DNA of 64,000 nucleotides from ATM1 sp003577165 (GTDB taxonomy: Bacteria > Armatimonadota > Fimbriimonadia > Fimbriimonadales > ATM1). Every line of letters begins with the position of its first letter. The stretch's first letter is position 1. Location: positions 62,001 to 126,000 of the forward strand of contig SZPM01000002.1 in the NCBI GenBank assembly GCA_030263715.1, read 5' to 3'. The position numbers and the translations under genes were made by a program. This document shows, piece after piece, positions 41,590-50,361 of this stretch. A model generated the notes under the pieces. It was not told the origin of the DNA, searched no databases, and was given only the letters and a program-made list of their open reading frames with translations.

Positions 41590-42792
41590 GTGAGCAGCGC
41601 CGCAACGGCACAGACGCAGAAGAAGCGGGTCGCAGTCCTCGGATCAACCGGGTCGATCGGAAAGCAAACGCTTGAAGTGTTGCGGATGCACTCCGAACGC
41701 TTCGAGGTTGCCGCGTTGACGGCCAACTCCAACGTGGAACTCCTGGGAGCGCAGGTCGAGGAGTTTCGGCCCAGTCGCGTCGCGATGTTCGAGGAAGATG
41801 CCGCCCGAAGTCTCGCATCAAAACTCGGTATTCGCGTTGACTCAGGAATCGATGCCGCGACAGAAGTCGCAGCGTCCGACGACATCGACATCGTGGTCGT
41901 CTGCGTGAACGGAGTGGTCGGCCTTCTGCCGACTCTTGCCGCTCTCGACGCCGGGAAGCACATCGCCCTCGCTAGCAAAGAGGTTCTAGTCTCCGGGGGG
42001 GCGATCGTCATGCCCCGCGTGCGATCGGGAAGGGGCACACTCTTGCCGATTGACTCCGAGCACTCGGCGATCCTGCAATGTCTCCTCGGCTCTCCGAGCC
42101 TCACGTCGTCCGTTCCTCGCGGCGGAAACCTCGCTGAAGGCGTCGAGCGCATTTACATCACTTCGAGTGGTGGGCCGTTCCGAAACTGGACACTGGCCGA
42201 ATTGGAAACCGTGTCGGTGGATCAGGCGCTGAATCATCCGACGTGGCGAATGGGCGGCAAGATCACGATCGACTCGGCCACCCTCATGAACAAAGGCCTC
42301 GAGTTAATCGAAGCCTGCTGGCTGTATGACGTGAGCCCAGACGTTGTCCAGATCGCAGTTCATCCGCAGAGCGTGATCCATTCGATGATCAAGTTCCGAG
42401 ACGGAAGCATCTTGGCGCAGATGGGCCATCCGGACATGAAACTGCCGATCCAGTTCGCACTGACCGCGCCGGCTCGAATGCCCTCCCCGGCAAAACCTTG
42501 GGAACCGAACCACACGCCCTCCTTGACATTCGAGCCCTACGATGAGTCGGTGTTCATCTGTCCTTCGCTGGCTCGGGCGGCGTTCATCCAGGGCGGAACG
42601 AGCCCCGCATTTCTCAACGCTGTCAATGAAGAGGCCGTTCACGCATTTTTACGCGGACGGATTCGCTTTCTCGACATCCAACGGGCGTGCGAAAGATCGC
42701 TCGCGAAGCACCCGGTCGGCGAAGCAACGCTTGATTCCGTGCTCGCAGCAGACCGGGAGGCGAGGCTGTGGTTCGCGTCGGAATATGTCTGA
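41590..42792 (+). CDS. dxr: 1-deoxy-D-xylulose-5-phosphate reductoisomerase
   Basis: Dxr makes 2-C-methyl-D-erythritol 4-phosphate in the MEP isoprenoid pathway. Motifs are VAVLGSTGSIGKQTLEVL (NADPH), ASKEVLVSGGAIV, LPIDSEHSAILQCL (metal ligands), ITSSGGPFRNWTL, TIDSATLMNKGLELIEACWL and VHPQSVIHSMIKFRDGS. The length is 400 residues from the GTG at 41590, one base after the gdhA stop. A start upstream would overlap gdhA. No other MEP gene is nearby. Confidence 0.96.
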   Translation: MSSAATAQTQKKRVAVLGSTGSIGKQTLEVLRMHSERFEVAALTANSNVELLGAQVEEFRPSRVAMFEEDAARSLASKLGIRVDSGIDAATEVAASDDIDIVVVCVNGVVGLLPTLAALDAGKHIALASKEVLVSGGAIVMPRVRSGRGTLLPIDSEHSAILQCLLGSPSLTSSVPRGGNLAEGVERIYITSSGGPFRNWTLAELETVSVDQALNHPTWRMGGKITIDSATLMNKGLELIEACWLYDVSPDVVQIAVHPQSVIHSMIKFRDGSILAQMGHPDMKLPIQFALTAPARMPSPAKPWEPNHTPSLTFEPYDESVFICPSLARAAFIQGGTSPAFLNAVNEEAVHAFLRGRIRFLDIQRACERSLAKHPVGEATLDSVLAADREARLWFASEYV

Positions 42793-42911
42793 CGCTTCAA
42801 GACTCCCCAGCAATTTCGCCGGACTGTGCCGCACCCCACGCCGCATTGGCATGCATTCTGCCCCCTTCCCTGCAAGCGGCGAAGGACAAGTACACGATCC
42901 AAGGTGCAGCC

Positions 42912-43463
42912 ATGCCAGATAGTGGGACACCCAATTTCAGACGCGCCTTCCGGGGCTACTCGCCGGAGGACGTAGACGAATTCCTTCGAGACAGCGCGAA
43001 GGAATTCGATCAGCTGCGCACGGACCTGAAGATACTCAGGGCCGAGCGTGATGGCTTGAACGCCGAGTTGGCTGCCCTTAAGGAAGAGCGAGCGATTCTC
43101 CAAGACAAGGTCGCCGCTTTGGAGGCGGCCCTTGAGTCCGCGCACACTGAGGCCCACAAGACGCAGATGGAACTCAACGAACTGCGGCGATCGGCGACTT
43201 CCACGGATGACATCCTCCGCGCGGCCCATGATGCCGCGACGAAGATGATCGAAGAGGCGGAACAGAAGTCGAAACAGTTAGTTCTCGACGCAGAGCGCCG
43301 AGTCGAGACCATCTACACGGAAATGCGCGAGCGGCAGCAGGAACTCAACGAAAGGTACGAACGCACGAAGCGCGAATTCCATGACTTCCTGGAATCCGCA
43401 AGGCAGCTGTCGTTGTCTTTCCAACGCAAGTTGAGCGAAACGCGCGACCCCTTCTTAGGCTGA
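42912..43463 (+). CDS. divIVA: DivIVA-domain coiled-coil protein
   Basis: The N-terminal NFRRAFRGYSPEDVDEFLRD is the DivIVA/GpsB membrane-curvature domain. A long coiled coil follows (LKILRAERDGLNAELAALKE and beyond). DivIVA marks poles and septa in Gram-positives and recruits division or growth proteins. The length is 183 residues. The frame is open to 42768, but the ATG at 42912 with AAGGTG 5 nt upstream gives the family N-terminus. It is convergent with an FlhG-like gene, with a 9-nt overlap. DivIVA in a diderm with LPS genes is notable. Confidence 0.9.
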   Translation: MPDSGTPNFRRAFRGYSPEDVDEFLRDSAKEFDQLRTDLKILRAERDGLNAELAALKEERAILQDKVAALEAALESAHTEAHKTQMELNELRRSATSTDDILRAAHDAATKMIEEAEQKSKQLVLDAERRVETIYTEMRERQQELNERYERTKREFHDFLESARQLSLSFQRKLSETRDPFLG

Positions 43464-44267
43464 TTCCTTCAGCTGCCCGCCGAAAACGCTCCGCAGCCGA
43501 TCGAGGAAAGACGTCGGTTCTTTGCGCGCCGGTTCGGACGTAAGAAGCGATTTGGCGAGAGCGCGAACGTCGCTTGCGGCCATGCTCGTTGGAGCGGCCA
43601 ACAAGAAGGGCTTCCTGGTTCGAATGCACTGAATCGCCTTCGAATCATGCCGCACGAATCCGAAGTATGTTGGCGCTTTGTTCAGAAACTGTTGGCAGAT
43701 GCCCATCAACCGGTTTGCGACTTGCTCGGCCTGAGCGGCAGACTCCGCCATATTCATGACGAGTTGGATCTTTGCATTCGGCTTCCGACACCAAAGTGTC
43801 TTTGCGGCAGCGTAGGCGTCCACGACGCTCGTCGGGTCGGGAGTCGCAATCAGAACGACCTCATCTGCGGCTTCGCAGAACGCCATGACCGCGTCGTCAA
43901 CTCCGGCGCCTGTGTCGAAGATGAGCAGGTCGCAATCGTCGGCAAGTCCGGCGATCGCCGTCAAGAACCGATCCAACTGAGGACCGTTCATGTTGACGAG
44001 CGCCTCCACACCTGAACCGCCTGCAACCAGCCCAATGCCGCCAGGCCCGCTCATGACGATTTCCGACAGCTGCTTCTCCCCAGAAAGCACATGCTGCAGC
44101 GTGTAAGGCGCACGCGCCCCGAGCACGACGTCGAGGTTGGCCAGGCCGAGGTCTGCGTCGAAGACGGTCACACGTCTGCCGAGTTGCGAAAGCGCGATTC
44201 CGAGATTTGCGGACAGGTTTGTCTTTCCGACCCCACCCTTGCCGCTTGTGATGGCGATGCTCTTCAT
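43455..44267 (-). CDS. flhG: MinD/ParA-like ATPase, FlhG (FleN) type
   Basis: This deviant Walker A ATPase reads SIAITSGKGGVGKTNLSANL, with TVFDADLGLANLDVVLG and CDLLIFDTGAGVDDAVMAFC (Walker B). VFDADLGLANLDVVLG and the C-terminal FVRHDSKAIQCIRTRKPFLL are typical of FlhG/FleN rather than MinD, whose C-terminal amphipathic helix is missing. FlhG sets flagellar number and placement. Here it sits between divIVA and the MshEN-pseudokinase gene, without flhF. SD AGGTGA lies 8 nt before the ATG. Confidence 0.85.
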   Translation of the reverse strand: MKSIAITSGKGGVGKTNLSANLGIALSQLGRRVTVFDADLGLANLDVVLGARAPYTLQHVLSGEKQLSEIVMSGPGGIGLVAGGSGVEALVNMNGPQLDRFLTAIAGLADDCDLLIFDTGAGVDDAVMAFCEAADEVVLIATPDPTSVVDAYAAAKTLWCRKPNAKIQLVMNMAESAAQAEQVANRLMGICQQFLNKAPTYFGFVRHDSKAIQCIRTRKPFLLAAPTSMAASDVRALAKSLLTSEPARKEPTSFLDRLRSVFGGQLKESA

Positions 44268-44303
44268 GGATTATTCACCTACGTGACTTGAGTGCGGACG
44301 GCC

Positions 44304-45641
44304 CTATGCGCTCTTACGAAATAGAAAACTCAGGAAACCTCTGCGCCGTGCAGTCGCTGGCCCCTCTTCAAGGCTATCGAGCAGTTGCTCGCGGTCCCGA
44401 CCGACTTCTGCCGGACTCGTGACCTGCGTCGTCGCGCAACGCCACGAACAAGACTCAAGCGCGAGTTTGAGTTGCAGGGTCGAGGAGTAGCCAACTGGCG
44501 GATCGGCGCATAGACAGCGGAACAGGATCTCGACCATCGCGGACGGTATCCAAATGCCCTCCGATTCGAACAGACCCGATAGCGCCGCTTCCGTCGGCAT
44601 GTGAGCCGAGGCCTTCGCCGGAGCGCGGCCAGTCAGCAGAAAATGCAGGAGAGCACCGAGAGCGTACACGTGTTCGGACAGTTCGTGATTGGTCGCGACT
44701 CCGGGCGGCAGTCGAAACTCGGATCCGATCGCTTCCAAAGGCGCGATGCAACACACTCCGCCTCGGCCCACTAGCACGTTCTCCGGACCGATGACCGTCG
44801 CGCCTTGGCCGGCTTGCACAAGTTGATCGACGCCCACCGCAAGTTGCGAAACGATTGCAGCGGCTTGTGCGGGAGTGCGATTGCCTCGCGTTCGCACGAT
44901 GTTCGCAACCGATTCGCCTCTAACAGGCTCCATGACCACCCACCCGCAGCCTTCGAAGTCGAACCAGTCGTAAATGCGGAGCAGCCCGCTGCCGTTGCAG
45001 CCCGCGAACGAACGAATCCGCGTGAACGCCTCCGATCCCTCGTCGGCCAGGGCCTGACCGAAAAGCAGACTGACTTCGCGACCGAGCGTGTTGTCGTATG
45101 CATCCGCCAACATGCCGTCTGCAGTAGCGAACCTCGGCCACACCCGGCTGAATCTTTCGGGGGGGGTTCGCATTCCAGCGGCGGAGGGAGGAGCCCCTTC
45201 AGCATCCAACCGATACCACCTGCGAATCGCGGAGAGGAGCGAAGACCGCGGCGCAATCATCATCTCGATTCGCACGCCCGATGCATGGCGAATCGCGTCG
45301 GTCGCCAAGACGTCGAGCGGATCAGCCGACACGCAGTGGAGTACGCCAGACTCGACTTGGACCGGCAGGATTTCCGCCTGGACGGCGATCTCTGCGTCCA
45401 CCAGGTCGAGAGCAGAAGACTCCGGCTGAAGTCCGTGCAAGTCCGTGTACTCGTAGCCGTATTGCTCGGCTAAGCACTTTGCGATCTGCTCTTCGTCCGC
45501 GAAGCCGCGTTCGACGATGACCTCGCCGAGCCGGCATTGCAGGGTCTTCTGCGCTGCCAACGCGACAGCGAGTTGCAGATTCGAAATGATCCCTTGATCG
45601 ACGAGCAGCTCTCCGAGCCGCTGATGGTTGCCCTTGGCCAT
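44304..45641 (-). CDS. MshEN (GspE N-terminal) domain fused to a degenerate protein-kinase domain
   Basis: Residues 8-60 contain the double MshEN pattern: RLGELLVDQGIISNLQLAVA and RLGEVIVERGFADEEQIAKC, each ending in an L-x3-LAxQ-type helix. This is the c-di-GMP-binding module of MshE/PilB ATPases, and GspE_N sequence continues to about residue 145. Residues 186-345 follow a Ser/Thr-kinase fold (CGWVVMEPVRGESV hinge; VIGPENVLVGRGG catalytic-loop remnant; EHVYALGALLHFLLTGRAP helix F). The HRD Asp and the DFG Asp are both absent, so it is probably a pseudokinase. No ATPase domain is present. SD GGAGG lies before the ATG. It is co-oriented with flhG, 36 nt upstream of it. Confidence 0.82.
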   Translation of the reverse strand: MAKGNHQRLGELLVDQGIISNLQLAVALAAQKTLQCRLGEVIVERGFADEEQIAKCLAEQYGYEYTDLHGLQPESSALDLVDAEIAVQAEILPVQVESGVLHCVSADPLDVLATDAIRHASGVRIEMMIAPRSSLLSAIRRWYRLDAEGAPPSAAGMRTPPERFSRVWPRFATADGMLADAYDNTLGREVSLLFGQALADEGSEAFTRIRSFAGCNGSGLLRIYDWFDFEGCGWVVMEPVRGESVANIVRTRGNRTPAQAAAIVSQLAVGVDQLVQAGQGATVIGPENVLVGRGGVCCIAPLEAIGSEFRLPPGVATNHELSEHVYALGALLHFLLTGRAPAKASAHMPTEAALSGLFESEGIWIPSAMVEILFRCLCADPPVGYSSTLQLKLALESCSWRCATTQVTSPAEVGRDREQLLDSLEEGPATARRRGFLSFLFRKSA

Positions 45642-45730
45642 GTGTCCTCCGTGGCGCGAAAACAGGTTAGTCCCTCTGATTATCGGGAGGGCGGACGGCC
45701 GGAATCAGTGGAGTTTCGCGGGAAATCCGG

Positions 45731-46957
45731 TTACGCCGCGCTGCCCTCGTCGAACAGGCTCGTCTTCGAGAACGCGATCCTCTCCTCGGCTGTGTGCTCT
45801 GCCTGCACAAGACCTGCCGGAAGCACCGTGTGCTTCCCGTATTTCCGGTTGATTTCGTCGATCGCGCGGCACAGCCTCTCCCGGGAGTCGTTCGACTCGA
45901 AGAGGGATCGCGGGACCTCTGCCCGGGGCGTGAGGTCGCTAAAGGTGACCGCCACCTGATGGGGGGCTTCGATCACCCCCTTGCGATACAGGTCCCTGAA
46001 CGCCTCGAAAACCTGAACGGTGTCCGAAGTCGGGGGCAGGATCGCCTCCGCTTCCCAGTCTCCCGACCGGCATCGGATCGAGTAGTGCACCCGCCGGCTG
46101 GTGAGGCCCTCGCTCCTAAGCCGGGCCGTGGCCTTCTCGATCAGGCGGAGCATGACCTTGTACGCGCCGTCCCGGCTCCTGAACTCTGGCGGAAGCACAT
46201 GGCTGTTGCTCAAAGACCTTCGAGGGCCGGCCGGGTCCGGGATGTCATGGCCCCGAAGCAGATGCCACCAGCGTGCGCCCAGCACGCCTCCGAACGCCCG
46301 ACGCAGGGTCCGCTGATCAGCGGCGAGAAGGTGTGCTGTGGTGAAGATGCCCGCCAGGTTCAGTCGCACGGCGAGCCTCCGATTGATGCCCGGAAGGTCC
46401 GTTAGCTTGAGTCCGCAGAGGCGTTCGGGCAGGTCTTCGGGAAGGAGATGCACGAGCCCGTCCGGCTTCTGCAGTTCAGTCGCAAGTTTGGCGAGGAACG
46501 GGTTGGGCGCCAGCCCGATCGAACTCGTGAGGCATGGCCCGACCGCGTCGCGAATCGCTCTCTTGATGCGCAGGGCGACCTGCCGCGATGCCTCCTCACT
46601 CGCCTCTGACTTCAGCAGCCGGACCCGCAACTCGTCGATGGAGCAGACCGAGTCGATCGGAGCGACGCTCTCCACGGCCTCCAGAATCCGGTCGTGATAT
46701 CGGACGTAGACCTTGTGATTGCCCTTGATGAGCCTCAAATTCGGGCACATCGCCTTCGCGTCCCCGATCCGAGTGCCAGTCTTGACGCCGTATCTCTTCG
46801 CCTCGTAACTCGCGGCGATGACGAAGGAGGAGTCTGCCTCCACTGGGACGACGGCGATGGGCACGCCTCGCAGTTCGGCGTTCTCCTGCTGCTCGACCGA
46901 AGCGAAGAACGAGTTCAGGTCGAGGAACAGCCAGCGGTAAGGGGCGCTCCCATCCAT
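45731..46957 (-). CDS. Y-family DNA polymerase (DinB/UmuC-like)
   Basis: This error-prone translesion polymerase has palm motifs LFLDLNSFFASVEQQ and SVCSIDELRVRL (SIDE, with the catalytic acids), the fingers segment VIAASYEAKRYGVKTG, a thumb with KLTDLPGINRRLAVRLNLAG (helix-hairpin-helix) and a little-finger domain. The length is 408 residues. The C-terminal LFDEGSAA is not an obvious clamp-binding motif. SIDEL in place of the usual SIDEA and overall form put it in a less typical branch, possibly ImuB- or UmuC-related. A perfect 18-bp palindrome lies 14 nt upstream, suggesting damage-induced control. Confidence 0.9.
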   Translation of the reverse strand: MDGSAPYRWLFLDLNSFFASVEQQENAELRGVPIAVVPVEADSSFVIAASYEAKRYGVKTGTRIGDAKAMCPNLRLIKGNHKVYVRYHDRILEAVESVAPIDSVCSIDELRVRLLKSEASEEASRQVALRIKRAIRDAVGPCLTSSIGLAPNPFLAKLATELQKPDGLVHLLPEDLPERLCGLKLTDLPGINRRLAVRLNLAGIFTTAHLLAADQRTLRRAFGGVLGARWWHLLRGHDIPDPAGPRRSLSNSHVLPPEFRSRDGAYKVMLRLIEKATARLRSEGLTSRRVHYSIRCRSGDWEAEAILPPTSDTVQVFEAFRDLYRKGVIEAPHQVAVTFSDLTPRAEVPRSLFESNDSRERLCRAIDEINRKYGKHTVLPAGLVQAEHTAEERIAFSKTSLFDEGSAA

Positions 46958-46970
46958 AGATGTAGATATA

Positions 46971-46988
46971 CGTCTACTATAGTAGACG
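46971..46988. promoter_or_regulatory. 18-bp perfect palindrome upstream of the Y-family polymerase (LexA-like operator candidate)
   Basis: CGTCTACTATAGTAGACG is a perfect palindrome. A further GTAGA half-site at 46962-46966 forms a second, offset inverted repeat with TCTAC at 46973-46977. The site lies where a promoter for the gene at 46957 is expected. No lexA is in the window, and the sequence is not one of the SOS boxes I know. Confidence 0.7.
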
Positions 46989-47016
46989 GTCGGAGCAGGG
47001 ATTTAGTTCCGCAGCC

Positions 47017-48708
47017 CTAAGGCATCGGGCGTCTGAGGCCGTACTGCTTCGCGGCTTCGACGGCCGACTCGTAGCCCGCATCCGCGTGCCTCAGTACGCC
47101 GATCCCGGGGTCTGAGTCGAGGACTCGGCCGAGGCGTTGTGCAGCCTCGGGCGTGCCGTCAGCGACGATGACCATGCCCGCGTGCTGCGAGTAGCCCATC
47201 CCAACGCCGCCTCCGTGGTGCACCGACACCCATGACGCGCCGTTGACGGCATTGATGAGCGCGTTCAGGAAGACCCAATCGCTAATGGCGTCGCTTCCGT
47301 CTCGCATCGCTTCCGTCTCACGGTTGGGTGAGGCGACGGATCCCGTGTCCAAGTGATCCCGTCCGATGACGACCGGCCCCCTGACCTTCCCGCTTGCGAC
47401 CATGTTGTTGATTGCGATGCCGAGCGCCTTCCGCTCGCCGAGGCCGAGCCAGCAGATGCGCGCCGGGAGACCTTGAAACGCAACGCGCTCCGAGGCCATG
47501 TGAATCCATCGTCGCAGAGATTCGTTATCCGGAAAGATCGAAAGGACCTCATTGTCTATCGCCGCGATGTCCGCCGGATCACCGGAGAGAGCGGCCCAAC
47601 GGAACGGACCCTTCCCTTCGCAGAACAAAGGCCGGATGTACGCAGGCACGAAACCTGGGAAATCGAACGCGTCCGCAACGCCGGCATCGAAGGCGACCTG
47701 CCGTATGTTGTTGCCATAGTCGAACGTCACAGAACCGCGACGGAGGAGTTCCAACATCGCTTGAACGTGGCTAACGATGGACTCCGTCGCCAAACCGACA
47801 TACTTCGCCGGATCGGACTTCCTCAATTCCTCGGCTTGCGCGACGGAGAACCCGCTGGGCACATAGCCGTTCAATACGTCGTGCGCGCTGGTCTGATCGG
47901 TGAGCACGTCAGGCGTTACACCGGATTCGATTAACTCCGGGAGGACGTCGGCCGCGTTTGCGCAAAGAGCCACGCTCAGCGCAACGCCCTTCTCCTTCGC
48001 ATCCAAACACCACTCGAGGGCTTCGCGAACGCTGTGGGTCGAACGGTCAATGTACTTCGTGTCCAGTCGCTTCTGGATTCGTCTCTCGTCTACCTCGATG
48101 CAGAGAGCCACGCCTTCGTTCATCGTTACGGCGAGGGGTTGAGCACCCCCCATTCCGCCCAGCCCTGCAGTGACAGTAAGCGTTCCGCGAAGCGACTCGC
48201 CGAACGACTTGCGCGCGACGGCGGCAAACGTCTCGTACGTGCCTTGCAGGATGCCCTGGCTGCCGATGTAGATCCAACTGCCTGCGGTCATTTGACCGAA
48301 CATGATGAGACCGCGCTTGTCGAGTTCCCGAAACACTTCCCATGTCGCCCATTTCGGAACGAGGTTGCTGTTGGCGAGCAGAACGCGCGGCGCATTCTCG
48401 TGACTTCTGAGGATTCCCACGGGCTTGCCGCTTTGCATTAATAGCGTCTCGTCGTTCTCAAGTTCGGTGAGGGCTCGAACCGTCGCGCGAAGGGCGTCCC
48501 AGTTTCGCGCAGCTTTTCCGATGCCGCCGTAGACCACGAGATCCTGTGGGCGCTCGGCCACTTCGGGATCGAGGTTGTTGAGAAGCATGCGCAGGGCCGC
48601 TTCCTGAATCCAGCCCTTGCAGTGAAGTTGTGCGCCGCGCGGCGCCCGAACTTCAACTGGGCCCGAGGACTGGAGCAACTGCTCGACCACGTTCGCTACG
48701 GCTTGCAT
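47017..48708 (-). CDS. hutU: Urocanate hydratase
   Basis: HutU hydrates urocanate to imidazolonepropionate in histidine degradation, using tightly bound NAD+. Motifs are LHCKGWIQEAALRMLLNNLD, VVYGGIGKAARNW, MTAGSWIYIGSQGILQGTYE, GLGGMGGAQPLAVTMNEG (NAD site), DQTSAHDVLNGYVP and the C-terminal SVHHGGGVGMGYSQHAGMVI. The length is 563 residues. It is alone: no hutH, hutI or hutG is adjacent. The ATG at 48708 has TAGAAT 6 nt upstream and no SD. Confidence 0.97.
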   Translation of the reverse strand: MQAVANVVEQLLQSSGPVEVRAPRGAQLHCKGWIQEAALRMLLNNLDPEVAERPQDLVVYGGIGKAARNWDALRATVRALTELENDETLLMQSGKPVGILRSHENAPRVLLANSNLVPKWATWEVFRELDKRGLIMFGQMTAGSWIYIGSQGILQGTYETFAAVARKSFGESLRGTLTVTAGLGGMGGAQPLAVTMNEGVALCIEVDERRIQKRLDTKYIDRSTHSVREALEWCLDAKEKGVALSVALCANAADVLPELIESGVTPDVLTDQTSAHDVLNGYVPSGFSVAQAEELRKSDPAKYVGLATESIVSHVQAMLELLRRGSVTFDYGNNIRQVAFDAGVADAFDFPGFVPAYIRPLFCEGKGPFRWAALSGDPADIAAIDNEVLSIFPDNESLRRWIHMASERVAFQGLPARICWLGLGERKALGIAINNMVASGKVRGPVVIGRDHLDTGSVASPNRETEAMRDGSDAISDWVFLNALINAVNGASWVSVHHGGGVGMGYSQHAGMVIVADGTPEAAQRLGRVLDSDPGIGVLRHADAGYESAVEAAKQYGLRRPMP

Positions 48709-48714
48709 ACCGAC

Positions 48715-48720
48715 ATTCTA
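48715..48720 (-). promoter_or_regulatory. -10 hexamer TAGAAT for hutU
   Basis: TAGAAT ends 6 nt before the hutU ATG at 48708. Confidence 0.55.
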
Positions 48721-48746
48721 TCAGTCGGACCGCTCGCGACGCGAGT

Positions 48747-49766
48747 TTAGGAGAACAGGTTGCTGCCCTTCGAGTTCGGTGGCAGGCCGAGGGCTTCGTA
48801 AGCCCTCTCCGTCGCCATCCGGCCTCGGGGGGTTCTCTGGAGGAAACCTTGCTGCAGGAGGTATGGCTCGTAGACGTCTTCGATCGTTCGCGTGTCTTCG
48901 CTGATGGCTGCTGCGAGCGTGTCGGCGCCGACCGGTCCCCCCCCGTAGTTCTCAATAATCGCGCGAAGCAGCGCTCGGTCAATTCGATCCAGACCTCGCT
49001 CGTCAATCTCCAGCTGCGTCAGCGCAAAGGACGCGACTTCCCTGTCAATTGCGCTTCGTCCGAGGTGTTGAGCGAAGTCGCGAGTGCGCCGCAACAGCCT
49101 GTTGACGATGCGCGGCGTCCCCCGGCTTCGTCGCGACAGTTCCGTTGCGCCTTCCGAGTCCAGTTCGATTCCCAAGATCCCTGCGGAACGAACGACGATT
49201 CGCTCGAGAGACGGCTGATCGTAATACTCGAAGTCGTGGACGATTCCGAAGCGATCGCGCAGCGGCCCGGTGAGCAGTCCCGCGCGCGTGGTCGCGCCGA
49301 CGATGGTGAACCTCGGCAAATCCAACCGGATGCTTTGCGCGCCCGGGCCCTTGCCGATGACGATGTCGAGTTTAAAATCCTCCATCGCGGGGTAGAGGAT
49401 TTCCTCGACCGGTCGGCTCAGCCTGTGAATCTCGTCGATGAAGAGCACGGTGCCGGATTCGACATTCGTTAGGATCGCCGCAAGGTCGGCGGGCCTTTCG
49501 ATTGCGGGGCCGCTCGTGATGCGGATCGGCGTTCCCATCTCCTCCGCAATGATGTTTGCGAGAGTCGTCTTCCCGAGTCCGGGGGGGCCTTTGAGCAAGA
49601 CGTGGTCGAGTGGTTCGCGGCGCTGCAGAGCGGCGGCGATGAAGATGGCGAGGTTGGCGCGAATCTTCTCCTGACCGATGAACTGATCCAGGCGGCGCGG
49701 GCGCAAGGTGAGATCCAATTGCGCTTCATCTGCGATTGCGGCGGAGGTTACGATTCGATCTTCCAT
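48747..49766 (-). CDS. ruvB: Holliday junction branch-migration ATPase RuvB
   Basis: RuvB is the hexameric motor that drives branch migration with RuvA. Landmarks are LRPRRLDQFIGQEKIRANLA, LKGPPGLGKTTLANIIAEEM (Walker A), GTVLFIDEIHRLSRPVEEIL (Walker B), IVGATTRAGLLTGPLRDRFG and the C-terminal winged helix with TPRGRMATERAYEALGL. The length is 339 residues. It starts 4 nt after ruvA ends, in the usual ruvAB order. ruvC is not present. Confidence 0.97.
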   Translation of the reverse strand: MEDRIVTSAAIADEAQLDLTLRPRRLDQFIGQEKIRANLAIFIAAALQRREPLDHVLLKGPPGLGKTTLANIIAEEMGTPIRITSGPAIERPADLAAILTNVESGTVLFIDEIHRLSRPVEEILYPAMEDFKLDIVIGKGPGAQSIRLDLPRFTIVGATTRAGLLTGPLRDRFGIVHDFEYYDQPSLERIVVRSAGILGIELDSEGATELSRRSRGTPRIVNRLLRRTRDFAQHLGRSAIDREVASFALTQLEIDERGLDRIDRALLRAIIENYGGGPVGADTLAAAISEDTRTIEDVYEPYLLQQGFLQRTPRGRMATERAYEALGLPPNSKGSNLFS

Positions 49767-49770
49767 ACGG

Positions 49771-50361
49771 CTACCTGCCTGCGTGCTTCAGAGCGAGCGG
49801 AATGAGAGTCCTTGCATCCGAAGACTGAGCCTCTTCGCGCGCCTTCGTCGCGGCGCGTTCCGCGTCGTTTCGCTTGTGGCCCAAAGCGACGAGGGCTTCC
49901 ACGACTTCGTCCTGTTCGACGGCCGCGCGGCGAGGAGCGACCTTTCCGAGCAGAGAGTCTTCGCGGACCTTCTCCTTTAGTTCGATGCAAACTCGTTGCG
50001 CCAGCTTCGAGCCCACGCCGGGCGCGCGCGTGAGGGACTTCCAATCATCGGACAAGATGGCAGCGACTGCTGCCTCCTCGCCCACGCGGCCAATGAGGGC
50101 CATCGCGATCTTCGGACCGAGCCCGCTCACGGTGAGCAGCGCATCGAAGAGATTGCGCTCGTGTATGGATTGGAATCCATAGAGCGAGATTTCGTTTTCG
50201 CGAACGATCTGCCTGGTGTGCAATTCCACGTGCGCGCCTCGAGGCGGAAGAAGCGCGAGTGCGGATTCGCTGACGAACACCTGATAACCGACACCACCGC
50301 ACTCGACGATAATCGAGCCGGGAGACGTGTCCGCGATCTCACCCCTTAATAGAGCGATCAT
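49771..50361 (-). CDS. ruvA: Holliday junction-binding protein RuvA
   Basis: RuvA tetramers bind four-way junctions and load RuvB. It has an OB domain (MIALLRGEIADTSPGSIIVE), tandem HhH motifs (LLTVSGLGPKIAMALI, LTRAPGVGSKLAQRVCIELK) and the C-terminal domain III (VVEALVALGHKRNDAERAA) that contacts RuvB. The length is 196 residues. The start overlaps the preceding lipoprotein gene by 23 nt. Confidence 0.95.
   Translation of the reverse strand: MIALLRGEIADTSPGSIIVECGGVGYQVFVSESALALLPPRGAHVELHTRQIVRENEISLYGFQSIHERNLFDALLTVSGLGPKIAMALIGRVGEEAAVAAILSDDWKSLTRAPGVGSKLAQRVCIELKEKVREDSLLGKVAPRRAAVEQDEVVEALVALGHKRNDAERAATKAREEAQSSDARTLIPLALKHAGR

Noticed and set aside
41106..42152. Minus-strand frame of 348 residues
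   Set aside because: Antisense to gdhA and dxr, both certain.
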